A stretch of 13,381 nt of DNA from positions 1-13,381 of the forward strand of contig CBDVCD010000068.1 in NCBI GenBank assembly GCA_965372385.1. The letters run 5' to 3'. The notes beneath the pieces are model-generated. The model had not been told where the DNA came from. It searched no databases and saw only the letters and a list, made by a program, of their open reading frames with translations. The position numbers and the translations under genes are program-made. The stretch is from JASJBU01 sp965372385 (GTDB taxonomy: Bacteria > Pseudomonadota > Gammaproteobacteria > Chromatiales > Chromatiaceae). Positions 6,678-13,381 of this stretch are shown piece after piece. The number at the start of each line of letters is the position of its first letter. The stretch's first letter is position 1.

Positions 6678-7034
6678 ATGCTTGAAGAAAGTCACTATTA
6701 TTTTCAAAAAGCGGCCGATGTGCTGAATTTACCGGCGGCGCATGAAGCACTGGTAGATCGCGGGGTACTCATCGTCCCCGATATCCTCGCCAATGCAGGT
6801 GGCGTGACTGTCAGTTACTTCGAATGGGTGCATAACATCCAGCAGTTCCGCTGGCAGAAGGCTCGCGTCGATCGGGAACTCACTGACACCATGCGCAAGG
6901 CCTATGCCGCGGTAAGGGCGGTTGCCGAAGAGCATTCCATCGATCTGCGCACTGCGGCCTTTGTGCTGGCAATCCGGCGAGTGGGTGAAGCAGTCAAGGC
7001 GAGAATGTATGTAAAAGAAGAGATTCAGTTATAG
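6678..7034 (+). pseudogene. Glutamate dehydrogenase with large in-frame internal deletion
   Basis: The 118-residue product looks like two ends of a Glu/Leu/Phe/Val dehydrogenase joined together. From about residue 22 it matches the family's C-terminal part: HEALVDRGV, VPDILANAGGVTVSYFEW, then RTAAFVLAIRRVGEAV. The first 17 residues (ESHYYFQKAADVLNL) look like the family's N-terminus, where a YF-x-KAAD-x-L helix precedes the missing catalytic domain. Intact enzymes have about 400-450 residues, so roughly 300 are missing, including the catalytic lysine domain and most of the Rossmann fold. The junction lies near the NLPAAHEAL segment. The frame, the ATG and a GGGAAG ribosome site at 6666-6671 survive, so a short product could still be made, but it cannot be an active dehydrogenase. 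The alternative, a misassembly, needs read data. Confidence 0.8.
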
Positions 7035-7061
7035 ATGATGGGAGGGGGAGGGTAAAATTTT

Positions 7062-7403
7062 ATGTTTCTTGATTACTTTGCACTGATTGTCATGATTGTT
7101 GTGTCTTTAATACTGATCTATGCGGCTATTTATATACATGACATCCCCTACGAAATGGCAAAAAAGCGTAACCACCCGCATCAGGATGCAATACATGTCG
7201 GTGGTTGGTTAAGTCTGTTTACTCTGCATGCAATCTGGCCGTTTCTGTGGATATGGGCGACACTGTACAAACCTGAAACCGGATACGGTTTTGCTTCAGG
7301 TAGTGCGTCGGCAGATATCGAAAAACTGGCGAGTGCAATAAAAGATTTGCAGGATCGTATTTCCGAACTTGAGTCACAACACAAGGACGGGGAGCAATCA
7401 TGA
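7062..7403 (+). CDS. DUF3302 inner-membrane protein (YiaW/YibI family)
   Basis: A 113-residue membrane protein with one helix at about 4-26 and a second hydrophobic stretch at about 46-69 (WLSLFTLHAIWPFLWIWATLY). Between them lies the family-typical segment HDIPYEMAKKRNHPHQDAIHVGGW. The C-terminal 30 residues form a short coiled coil (KLASAIKDLQDRISELESQ). It matches DUF3302, whose E. coli members YiaW and YibI are encoded next to the HlyD-like YiaV and YibH. The same order is seen here, with a 4-nt ATGA overlap into the next gene. A purine-rich GGGAGGGGGAGG tract at 7041-7052 provides the ribosome site. Base composition is clearly more AT-rich than the rdh and RND genes. Role unknown, presumably a partner of the adaptor in an export system. 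Confidence 0.85.
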   Translation: MFLDYFALIVMIVVSLILIYAAIYIHDIPYEMAKKRNHPHQDAIHVGGWLSLFTLHAIWPFLWIWATLYKPETGYGFASGSASADIEKLASAIKDLQDRISELESQHKDGEQS

Positions 7404-8407
7404 TCGACCTGTTAATTATTATTTATGCAGCAATTCTCTGGGTCGTGTTCAAGGTATTCAAGGTGCCGCTGAACAAATGGACAGCAACCACATCTTTGCT
7501 GATTGGTGTGTTTGGCATTGGTTTAGTTGTGCTGGTGATGAATTACAACCATCCGTACAGTCGTGAAGCGCGAATGTATTTCTACACAACACCGATTTTC
7601 CCTCAAGTTAATGGCCGGGTTATCGATGTACCTGTGGAAGCGAATCAGCCTTTAAAAAAAGGCGATTTGTTGTTCAGTTTTGACCCCAGACCCTTTGAAG
7701 ATGATGTTGCCAGTCTCAGGGCACAGGTTAAGCGTGTTGAGGTTGAGCGAGATCGTAACAAGGAAGAGTATGAACGCAGTCTGGCATTGATAAAGAAAAA
7801 TTACGAGTCCGAACGCGCAGCAGCAAAATGGCGTGTTAGTTATGAAGTTGCGTTGGCTGACATACAAGATCTGGAAGCAAAATTGGACAAGGCAATATAT
7901 GACCTTGAAGAAGAGGTTGTTGTTCGTGCGCCCGGAGACGGGTACGTGACACAGCAAAGATTACGTCCCGGGATGACATTGATATCACAACCACAGGTTG
8001 TGCCTGGCATGATCTTTGTTCATGCTGAAGACCTTGAGTTATATGCTGCTTTCCCACAAAATGGATTACAAAATATTGAGGTTGGCCATGAGGCTGAAAT
8101 CACGTTTGATGCAATTCCCGGTCGTGCATTTAAAGGCAAAGTGACTAACGTATTACAGGCAATTGCGCAGGGTCAGGTGATGCCCAGTCGTTTTTTGATC
8201 AATTTTGACACTGCCGCAGAAAAAGCCCAGCAAGGACGTGTGCCAGTAAAAATTGAAGTTCTGGATGATCTTTCGGAATATCAATTGCCTGCCGGGGCCA
8301 AAGCAGAAGTCGCCGTTTATAGTGACAACTGGACTGCATTTTCCATTGTGCGCCGCGTACTATTACGTATGAAAAGCTGGCAGAAATTCATCTTCATTGG
8401 TGGCTAG
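7400..8407 (+). CDS. HlyD-family membrane fusion protein (YiaV/YibH-like)
   Basis: A 335-residue adaptor. Two hydrophobic helices near the N-terminus (about 3-20 and 29-48) precede the extracytoplasmic part, as in YiaV/YibH. The first lipoyl half-motif is at about 67-95 (PQVNGRVIDVPVEANQPLKK, then DLLFSFDPRPFE), followed by a coiled coil at about 98-168 and the second lipoyl half at about 172-200 (VRAPGDGYVTQQRLRPG). A beta-barrel domain fills about 205-300. Such adaptors bridge an inner-membrane transporter to an outer-membrane channel, but neither is encoded beside it. The start overlaps the DUF3302 stop, and GGGGAG at 7389-7394 is the ribosome site, so the two are translationally coupled. 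Its AT-rich codon use differs from the next adaptor gene, suggesting separate acquisition. Confidence 0.88.
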   Translation: MIDLLIIIYAAILWVVFKVFKVPLNKWTATTSLLIGVFGIGLVVLVMNYNHPYSREARMYFYTTPIFPQVNGRVIDVPVEANQPLKKGDLLFSFDPRPFEDDVASLRAQVKRVEVERDRNKEEYERSLALIKKNYESERAAAKWRVSYEVALADIQDLEAKLDKAIYDLEEEVVVRAPGDGYVTQQRLRPGMTLISQPQVVPGMIFVHAEDLELYAAFPQNGLQNIEVGHEAEITFDAIPGRAFKGKVTNVLQAIAQGQVMPSRFLINFDTAAEKAQQGRVPVKIEVLDDLSEYQLPAGAKAEVAVYSDNWTAFSIVRRVLLRMKSWQKFIFIGG

Positions 8408-8449
8408 CTTGCTTTATGGATCGGGCGCGTAACTCGAGCGGTTGAGGCT

Positions 8450-8482
8450 GAGGTGGCCACCGCAGATAACCGTGGTGACCTC
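8450..8482. repeat. Imperfect hairpin-forming inverted repeat
   Basis: GAGGTGGCCAC (8450-8460) pairs with GTGGTGACCTC (8472-8482) apart from two central mismatches, around an 11-base loop. It lies in the 174-bp gap between the HlyD gene and the RND adaptor gene. There is no following T-run, so it is not a classic terminator. A regulator-binding site or mRNA-end hairpin are both possible. I see no gene or clear promoter in the rest of this gap. Confidence 0.3.
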
Positions 8483-8581
8483 AATGAACTATGAATTATT
8501 GGATCATTTCGGCGGTGCAGAGATCAGACCGTCGTTGATCCTCTTCTTTTGTACGGACATCCAGCGGGAAACTAGACCGAT

Positions 8582-9688
8582 ATGACATTAAATTCTCTGA
8601 AGTACGCAGTCTTCATCATTTCGGCATTGCTGCTGTCGGCGTGTGCCGAACAGCAAGCGCCGGAGGCGGAGGTCATACGCCCGGTACGCGCCATGACCGT
8701 GGGTGATATCGCTGAGCTGGAACGGCGCAGCTTCCCCGGTCGCGCCAAGGCCACCCAGGAGGTGGATCTCTCGTTCCGGGTCGCCGGCCCGTTGATCGCC
8801 CTGCCGGTCAAGGTGGGGGACAAGCTCAAGCAGGGCGACCTGGCAGCGCGCATCGATCCGCGCGACTTCGAGGTGCAGCAGCGCAAGGCCGAAGGCGAGC
8901 TGGAGCGGTCAGTCGCCTACCGGGAACGGGCCAAAAGCGAATATGAACGCCTGCTCGGTATCCAGAAAAAGGGCACGGGTCTGGTGAGTGAGGTGAAGGT
9001 GGATCGGGCCAAGGAAGACTACCAGATCGCCAAGGCCGATATCACCGCCTACCGGGCCTCGATGGACGCCGCCAAGGATGCGGTGAGTTATACCCATCTC
9101 AAGGCACCGTTCGACGGCGCCATCGTCGCCACCTACGTGGAGAATTTCGAGTACGTCCAGGCCCGCCAGTCCATCGTGCGGCTGCTGGACAGCACCCGCG
9201 TCGAGTTCGAGTTCAATGTACCTGAGACCATGATCTCCCTGATCCCCCAGGTGGCTGACATCCGTGTGCGCTTCGACGCCTTTCCCGATCTGGAGATCTC
9301 GGCCGAGATCAAGGAGATCGGCAGTGAGGCGTCCGCGACCACCCGCACCTATCCTGTCACCCTTATCATGGACCAGCCCGAGGGCGCGGAGATCCTGCCC
9401 GGCATGGCCGGCAAGGTCATGGGCAAGGCACGCCGCCAGACCGGTGAAGGCGGGGCGGCCATCCTAATCCCGATGACCTCCGTGTTTTCACCCGAGAGCG
9501 GGGACCAGAGCTTCGTGTGGGTGATCGACGCAGGCTCCAACACAGTAAGCCGGCGGGCGGTGAAGCTTGGGACTTTGGGCGCCGCGGGCGTCGCTGTGCA
9601 GGAAGGCTTGCAGGCCGGCGAGCTGATCGCTATCGCCGGGGTGCATTTTCTGACCGAGGGCCAGCAGGTCCGGCCTGAGCTGGACTAA
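8582..9688 (+). CDS. RND efflux periplasmic adaptor lipoprotein (membrane fusion protein)
   Basis: A 368-residue AcrA/MexA-type adaptor. A lipoprotein signal ends in the lipobox L-S-A-C21, so the mature protein starts at Cys21 and is lipid-anchored. The lipoyl first half lies at about 58-98 (SFRVAGPLIALPVKVGDKLKQ, then GDLAARIDPRDFE), a helical hairpin at about 98-160, the second lipoyl half at about 165-195 (YTHLKAPFDGAIVATYVEN), and beta-barrel and membrane-proximal domains follow. It bridges the inner-membrane pump to an outer-membrane channel. The next gene is its RND permease, 83 bp away. The ribosome site is weak (GGGAA about a dozen bases upstream). Substrate specificity cannot be read from sequence. 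GC-rich codon use matches the permease gene. Confidence 0.92.
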   Translation: MTLNSLKYAVFIISALLLSACAEQQAPEAEVIRPVRAMTVGDIAELERRSFPGRAKATQEVDLSFRVAGPLIALPVKVGDKLKQGDLAARIDPRDFEVQQRKAEGELERSVAYRERAKSEYERLLGIQKKGTGLVSEVKVDRAKEDYQIAKADITAYRASMDAAKDAVSYTHLKAPFDGAIVATYVENFEYVQARQSIVRLLDSTRVEFEFNVPETMISLIPQVADIRVRFDAFPDLEISAEIKEIGSEASATTRTYPVTLIMDQPEGAEILPGMAGKVMGKARRQTGEGGAAILIPMTSVFSPESGDQSFVWVIDAGSNTVSRRAVKLGTLGAAGVAVQEGLQAGELIAIAGVHFLTEGQQVRPELD

Positions 9689-9752
9689 GGAGCCTCCGAT
9701 CAAGTCATGAACTCGTATCTTGTGCCCAGGTCCAGAATTAATCAGAGGCTCC
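9689..9752. repeat. Inverted repeat in the gap between RND adaptor and permease genes
   Basis: GGAGCCTCCGAT (9689-9700) and ATCAGAGGCTCC (9741-9752) are reverse complements except for one position. The left arm begins directly after the adaptor stop codon and the right arm ends six bases before the permease ribosome site GGGGAG (9758-9763). In mRNA this gives a 12-bp stem with a 40-nt loop. It has no T-run. It could protect mRNA or tune the adaptor to permease ratio, which is inference. Confidence 0.5.
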
Positions 9753-9771
9753 CTAACGGGGAGAAAACCAT

Positions 9772-12700
9772 ATGAGCCTTGCTGCCGTAGCGGTCGAGAA
9801 CCGCGCCGTCACCTATTTTGCCGCCTTTCTGCTGATCGTCGGGGGTATTGCCAGCTATTTTGAGCTGGGCCAGCTGGAGGATCCCGAGTTCACGGTGAAG
9901 ACCGCCGTCATCACCACCAATTATCCCGGCGCCAGTCCGCAAGAGGTGGAGCTGGAGGTCACCGACCGCATCGAGCTGGCCCTGCAGGAGTTGAAGCAGC
10001 TCGACTATGTCACCTCCTATTCAAGGGCGGGCCAGTCCACGGTCGCGGTGGAGATCAAGACCGAGTACTGGTCCGACGAACTGCCCCAGGTGTGGGACGA
10101 GCTGCGGCGCAAGATTCGTGACGTGGGGGCCTCGTTTCCACCGGGCGTGGGCGAGCCGGTCATCTCTGACGATTTCGGCGACGTGTTCGGCTTCCAGCTG
10201 GCGATCATCGGCGATGGTTTCAGCTACGCCGAGTTGGAGCAATACGCCAAGGATCTCAAGAAGGAGATCAGCATCGTCGAGGGCGTGGCCAGGGTGGATC
10301 TGTGGGGCGTGCAAAAGGAGGTGATCTACCTGGACGTGGCCCAGAGCCAGCTGGCCGAGCTGGGCCTGAGCGATGCCAGTATCGAAAACACCCTGCGCCG
10401 GCAGAACATGGTGCTGGATGCCGGCAGCGTGGACGTACAGGCCAGACGTCTGCGCATCGTGCCCACCGGCGAGTTCGCCTCGCCCGCGGACATCGGCGAT
10501 CTGGTGATCCGGCCTTCCGCCACCGATGCCCTGCAGGGTGGCGGCGCGCCCTCCGCTAACGCGGAGCTGATCCGCATCCGTGATATCGGCACCATCCGGC
10601 GCGGTTACCAGGAGCCGCCCTTCACTCAGATGCGCTACAACGGCCGTCCGGCCCTGGGGGTCTCCATTACCAACGTGGCCGGCGCCAATGTGGTGCAGGT
10701 GGGCCAGGCCATCGACCGGCGGTTGTCGGAGCTCACGGCCGATCTGCCGGTCGGTATCGAGGTGCAACGAGTGCACTGGATGTCGGACATCGTCGCCGAG
10801 GCCGTCGACAACTTCCTCATCAGCTTCGCCGAGGCGCTGGGCATCGTGCTGGTGGTGCTCACCCTGGCCATGGGCTGGCGCATGGGGTTGATCATCGGTG
10901 GCGCTCTCATCGTCACTATCCTCGGCACCTTCATCCTGCTGGCGGTGTTCGGCATCGATCTGCAGCGCATGTCACTGGGGGCACTGATCATCGCTCTGGG
11001 CATGATGGTGGACAACGCCATCGTGGTGGCGGATGGCATGACCGTACGTCTGCAGAAAGGCATGGACCGAACCCGTGCGGCGGTGGAGGCGGCCACCCAG
11101 CCGTCCTGGCCCCTGCTGGGCGCCACGGTGGTGGCGGTCATGGCCTTCTATCCCATTTTCGCCTCCACCGAAGGGGCGGGTGAATATTGCCGTACTCTGT
11201 TCAGCGTGGTGGCGATCTCACTGACGGTGAGCTGGGTGGTCTCGGTGACTGTGACACCATTGAACTGCATTGATCTGCTGCCGGCGCCGAAACCAGGCGA
11301 GGCGCAGCAGGACCCTTACGCCAGCGACTTCTATCGGCGTTTTCGCGGCCTGGTGAACACCGCGATCCGCTTCCGCTGGCTGACCATAGGGAGCCTGGTC
11401 GCGCTACTGGTAGTGGCGAGTATCGGTTTCGGCAGCGTGACCAAGTTGTTCTTCCCGGACTCCTCCATGACCAAGTTCATGGTGGACTTCTATGCGCCGG
11501 AGGGCACCCGCATCCAGCAGGTGGCCCTTGACCTGGAGCAGGCCGAGGCCAGGCTGATGGCCGATGAGCGGGTGGAGAGCGTCAGTGCCTTCATCGGCGC
11601 CGGCCCGCCACGCTTCTACCTGCCGGTGGACCCCGAGTCGCCCAACCAGAGCTATGCCCAGCTCATCGTCAACGTGAAGGACTATCGCCAGATCGACGGC
11701 TTGATCGAGGAGCTCGAGCCCTGGCTACGGGAGAATCTGCAGGACGGCCTGATCAGCATCCGCAAGTACGGCGTGGGACCGAGTAACACCTGGAAGTTCG
11801 AGGCCCGCCTGAGCGGGCCGGCGGAGGCGGATCCCGCCGTGCTACGGGACATGGCCGAGCAGGGTGTCGCTATCCTCAAGGCCAGCCCGCTGGCAGGGCC
11901 GGTGCGCACCGACTGGCGCGAGCGTTTGTCGTTGCTGAAGGCCGAATACAGCCAGGAGCGGGGCCGCTGGGCCTCGGTGACCCGCGAGGACATCGCCCAG
12001 ACCACCAAGCGGGCCTTCGACGGACGCAGCATCGGCCTGTACCGCGAGGGCGACGAACTGCTGTCCATCCTGCTGCGCCACGTGGAGGAGGAACGCCGCA
12101 ACGTGGCCGCCATCGACGTGCTGCAGGTGCAGCCGGCCATGACGACGAATTCCGTTCCCTTGTCCCAGGTCACCGACGGCGTGAATCTGGCCTGGGAGGA
12201 CCCTGTTATCGGCCGCCGCGACCGCCGCCGCACCGTCACGGTGGAGGCAAACCCGATCCAGGGCGTGACCCTGACGACCCTGCTGGAGTCCGTGCGGACG
12301 GAGTTCGAGGCCATTGAGCTGCCCCCTGGCTATAAGCTCGAATGGGGCGGCGAGTACGAGGACACGGTGGCCTCCCAGGCATCCCTGTTGCCGGGCATGG
12401 CTCCGGCGGCGGCCGTCATCTTGTTTATCATCGTGGCCCTGTTCAACGCCTACCGGCCGCCCCTGGTCATCCTGCTCACCATCCCCTTCGCCTTGATCGG
12501 CATCGTGGCCGGATTGCTGGCGTTCGATGTCGCCTTCGGCTTCGTGGCCCTGCTGGGGGCCATGAGCCTGTCCGGCATGATGATCAAGAACGCGTTGGTG
12601 CTGCTGGACCAGGTCAATCTCAACCTGTCTGAGGGCATGAGCGACTACGACGCCATCGTGGAGGCCGCGGTCTCACGCCTGCGGCCGGTAATGCTGGCGG

Positions 12701-12861
12701 CGGCCACCACCGTACTCGGCGTCATCCCGCTACTGCAGGACGTATTCTGGATAGGTCTGTCCGTGACCCTGATGGCGGGGCTGAGCTTCGGTACGCTCTT
12801 GACCATGGTGGTGGTGCCGGTGCTGTATGCCATGTTATTCCGGATCCAGGCAAGGGTGTAG
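9772..12861 (+). CDS. RND-family efflux transporter permease
   Basis: A 1029-residue inner-membrane proton-driven drug/solute pump of the AcrB/HAE type, full length for the family. Helix 1 lies at about 13-30, followed by porter-domain sequence (TNYPGASPQEVELEVTDRIE). Helices 2-6 span about 340-500 and helices 8-12 about 870-1025. The helix-4 proton-relay segment reads GMMVDNAIVVAD with D414-N415 where AcrB has Asp407-Asp408. The helix-10 lysine equivalent to AcrB Lys940 is K939 in GMMIKNALVLLD. The ribosome site GGGGAG lies eight bases before the ATG. It pairs with the upstream adaptor. No outer-membrane factor gene is in view, so it probably uses a channel encoded elsewhere. The VDN relay differs from AcrB but is, as far as I recall, shared by a subfamily, so it is probably not a defect. 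Confidence 0.94.
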   Translation: MSLAAVAVENRAVTYFAAFLLIVGGIASYFELGQLEDPEFTVKTAVITTNYPGASPQEVELEVTDRIELALQELKQLDYVTSYSRAGQSTVAVEIKTEYWSDELPQVWDELRRKIRDVGASFPPGVGEPVISDDFGDVFGFQLAIIGDGFSYAELEQYAKDLKKEISIVEGVARVDLWGVQKEVIYLDVAQSQLAELGLSDASIENTLRRQNMVLDAGSVDVQARRLRIVPTGEFASPADIGDLVIRPSATDALQGGGAPSANAELIRIRDIGTIRRGYQEPPFTQMRYNGRPALGVSITNVAGANVVQVGQAIDRRLSELTADLPVGIEVQRVHWMSDIVAEAVDNFLISFAEALGIVLVVLTLAMGWRMGLIIGGALIVTILGTFILLAVFGIDLQRMSLGALIIALGMMVDNAIVVADGMTVRLQKGMDRTRAAVEAATQPSWPLLGATVVAVMAFYPIFASTEGAGEYCRTLFSVVAISLTVSWVVSVTVTPLNCIDLLPAPKPGEAQQDPYASDFYRRFRGLVNTAIRFRWLTIGSLVALLVVASIGFGSVTKLFFPDSSMTKFMVDFYAPEGTRIQQVALDLEQAEARLMADERVESVSAFIGAGPPRFYLPVDPESPNQSYAQLIVNVKDYRQIDGLIEELEPWLRENLQDGLISIRKYGVGPSNTWKFEARLSGPAEADPAVLRDMAEQGVAILKASPLAGPVRTDWRERLSLLKAEYSQERGRWASVTREDIAQTTKRAFDGRSIGLYREGDELLSILLRHVEEERRNVAAIDVLQVQPAMTTNSVPLSQVTDGVNLAWEDPVIGRRDRRRTVTVEANPIQGVTLTTLLESVRTEFEAIELPPGYKLEWGGEYEDTVASQASLLPGMAPAAAVILFIIVALFNAYRPPLVILLTIPFALIGIVAGLLAFDVAFGFVALLGAMSLSGMMIKNALVLLDQVNLNLSEGMSDYDAIVEAAVSRLRPVMLAAATTVLGVIPLLQDVFWIGLSVTLMAGLSFGTLLTMVVVPVLYAMLFRIQARV

Positions 12862-13077
12862 AGGACCCTGAGCCGGGTGCATCCGGATCTATGCTAAATA
12901 ATGAGATATACATAGACCACATTGAACGATGTTATGAATGACTTGATATGGATCGGCCCCGCTAGTGAGTTCGGCCTGATAGTGGGCGCCATCGCGCTGG
13001 CAAACGGTTGGTTGAGTGGCGATTGGCTGGTGATCATCGCACTGGCACTGACAATGACGTTTATCGTTGCTGCGCCC

Positions 13078-13082
13078 TTGAA
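13078..13082. repeat. Target-site duplication TTGAA, left copy
   Basis: Direct repeat partner of 13320-13324. It falls in the Leu-Asn codons of the interrupted antiporter. Confidence 0.7.
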
Positions 13083-13319
13083 CCTAGATTCCTCAGTTGA
13101 CCGCTGTGTACTGCACTAATCGTTCTGAAAACATAAACTTTATCAGCATTGAAGGGTTTCACCTATTGGGTGAGCAACGCTACACCGCGAATGGCACACT
13201 TGTGGCGGCACATGGCTGCGTTACAACTCCTTGGAATAGAATAACTATTTCGCGTCGTTGTGCCTTGCCCCGCACCACCACAAGCGCACCCTTCACGGTG
13301 TTCAACTGAGGATTCTAGG
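13083..13319. mobile_element. 237-bp MITE-like non-autonomous element with terminal inverted repeats
   Basis: The ends are CCTAGATTCCTCAGTTGA (13083-13100) and TCAACTGAGGATTCTAGG (13302-13319), an 18-bp inverted repeat with one mismatch. The element is flanked on both sides by TTGAA (13078-13082 and 13320-13324), a likely target-site duplication. It interrupts an antiporter gene whose frame is restored when the element and one duplication are removed, which marks the boundaries independently. The interior has no transposase. A 70-codon frame merely runs from one end repeat to the other. A small internal hairpin (TCACC 13159-13163 with GGTGA 13169-13173) is present. It could be a MITE moved in trans or a deletion derivative of a full insertion sequence, whose family I cannot name. 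Confidence 0.82.
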
Positions 13320-13324
13320 TTGAA
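13320..13324. repeat. Target-site duplication TTGAA, right copy
   Basis: Direct repeat partner of 13078-13082. The antiporter reading frame resumes at this copy. Confidence 0.7.
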
Positions 13325-13381
13325 TACTAGATCCCGCGATATTTTTAGCGCCTTGGAGGCATCCGTCAGCCGTTTTGAGAC

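Larger units (their letters stand above)
12934..13381 (+). pseudogene. CPA2-type cation:proton antiporter remnant, 5'-truncated and split by a MITE
   Basis: From 12964 the frame reads SEFGLIVGAIALANGWL, then DWLVIIALALTMTF, then AAPLN. This is the end of the membrane domain of monovalent cation:proton antiporters (CPA2/KefB-like). The roughly 350 residues that should come before are missing, and the 10 codons between the ATG at 12934 and 12964 do not resemble the family, so the 5' end was lost close to the RND gene. At the LN codons (13078-13083) a 237-bp element intervenes. After it, from 13320, the same protein resumes as LNTRSRDIFSALEASVSRFE and runs off the window. Deleting the element and one TTGAA copy puts the two parts back in one frame. 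A separate downstream TrkA-N/RCK domain would be expected beyond the window. Confidence 0.8.

Noticed and set aside
10021..10776. 251-codon minus-strand frame within the RND permease
   Set aside because: Antisense shadow with no recognisable motif. The permease is unambiguous.
12888..12916. TCTATG/CATAGA inverted repeat after the RND gene as a terminator
   Set aside because: Six-base AT-rich arms with a 17-base loop and no T-run give little stability, so it is not supported as a terminator.
13097..13309. 70-codon frame inside the MITE-like element
   Set aside because: It starts with TTG inside one terminal repeat and stops inside the other, has no ribosome site and resembles no transposase.
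1..13381. CRISPR array, tRNA or rRNA genes
   Set aside because: No regularly spaced direct repeats and no cloverleaf or rRNA-like segments were seen on either strand.

Overview
The window looks like gammaproteobacterial chromosome: moderately GC-rich coding sequence, clear Shine-Dalgarno sites, and Gram-negative envelope systems such as an RND pump, HlyD-type adaptors, a Tat substrate and a TTGGGCT/AGCCCAA palindromic repeat. I cannot name the genus. The most notable content is a complete organohalide-respiration type operon. Around it lies an accessory stretch with at least two broken genes and a small non-autonomous mobile element.

Region 1 (1-2208). The 3' end of a bile acid:sodium symporter-like transporter runs into the window and converges on a minus-strand gene. 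That gene encodes a membrane-spanning protein with an N-terminal putative DNA-binding domain, one membrane segment, a FlgO/TolB-N-like domain and TPR repeats. It is transcribed divergently from the dehalogenase operon, and the 174-bp shared upstream region carries two small inverted repeats.

Region 2 (2209-5575). The operon reads rdhA (Tat-exported corrinoid/Fe-S reductive dehalogenase), rdhB (three-helix membrane anchor), a 77-bp nested palindromic repeat, rdhC-like (NosR-type membrane flavoprotein with an FMN-attachment motif and two CX3CP motifs), and a 76-residue single-helix protein I do not recognise. The expected model is that electrons from the membrane pool reach RdhA outside the cytoplasmic membrane, with RdhB as anchor and RdhC as possible electron carrier or maturation factor. 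The divergent membrane protein is the obvious candidate regulator, which is inference.

Region 3 (5576-8581). This is a patchwork: two small unrecognised proteins, a doubtful glycine/arginine-rich ORF between them, a glutamate dehydrogenase with most of its middle deleted in frame, and then a visibly AT-richer pair encoding a DUF3302 membrane protein and a HlyD-family adaptor with a 4-nt overlap. The pair is arranged like E. coli yiaWV and yibIH.

Region 4 (8582-12861). A lipoprotein periplasmic adaptor and an RND permease form a two-gene pump locus with no outer-membrane channel or regulator in view. A hairpin-forming inverted repeat lies between the two genes.

Region 5 (12862-13381). A remnant of a CPA2-type cation:proton antiporter lacks its 5' end and is split by a 237-bp MITE-like element with 18-bp terminal inverted repeats (one mismatch) and a 5-bp TTGAA duplication. 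Removing the element plus one duplication restores the antiporter reading frame.
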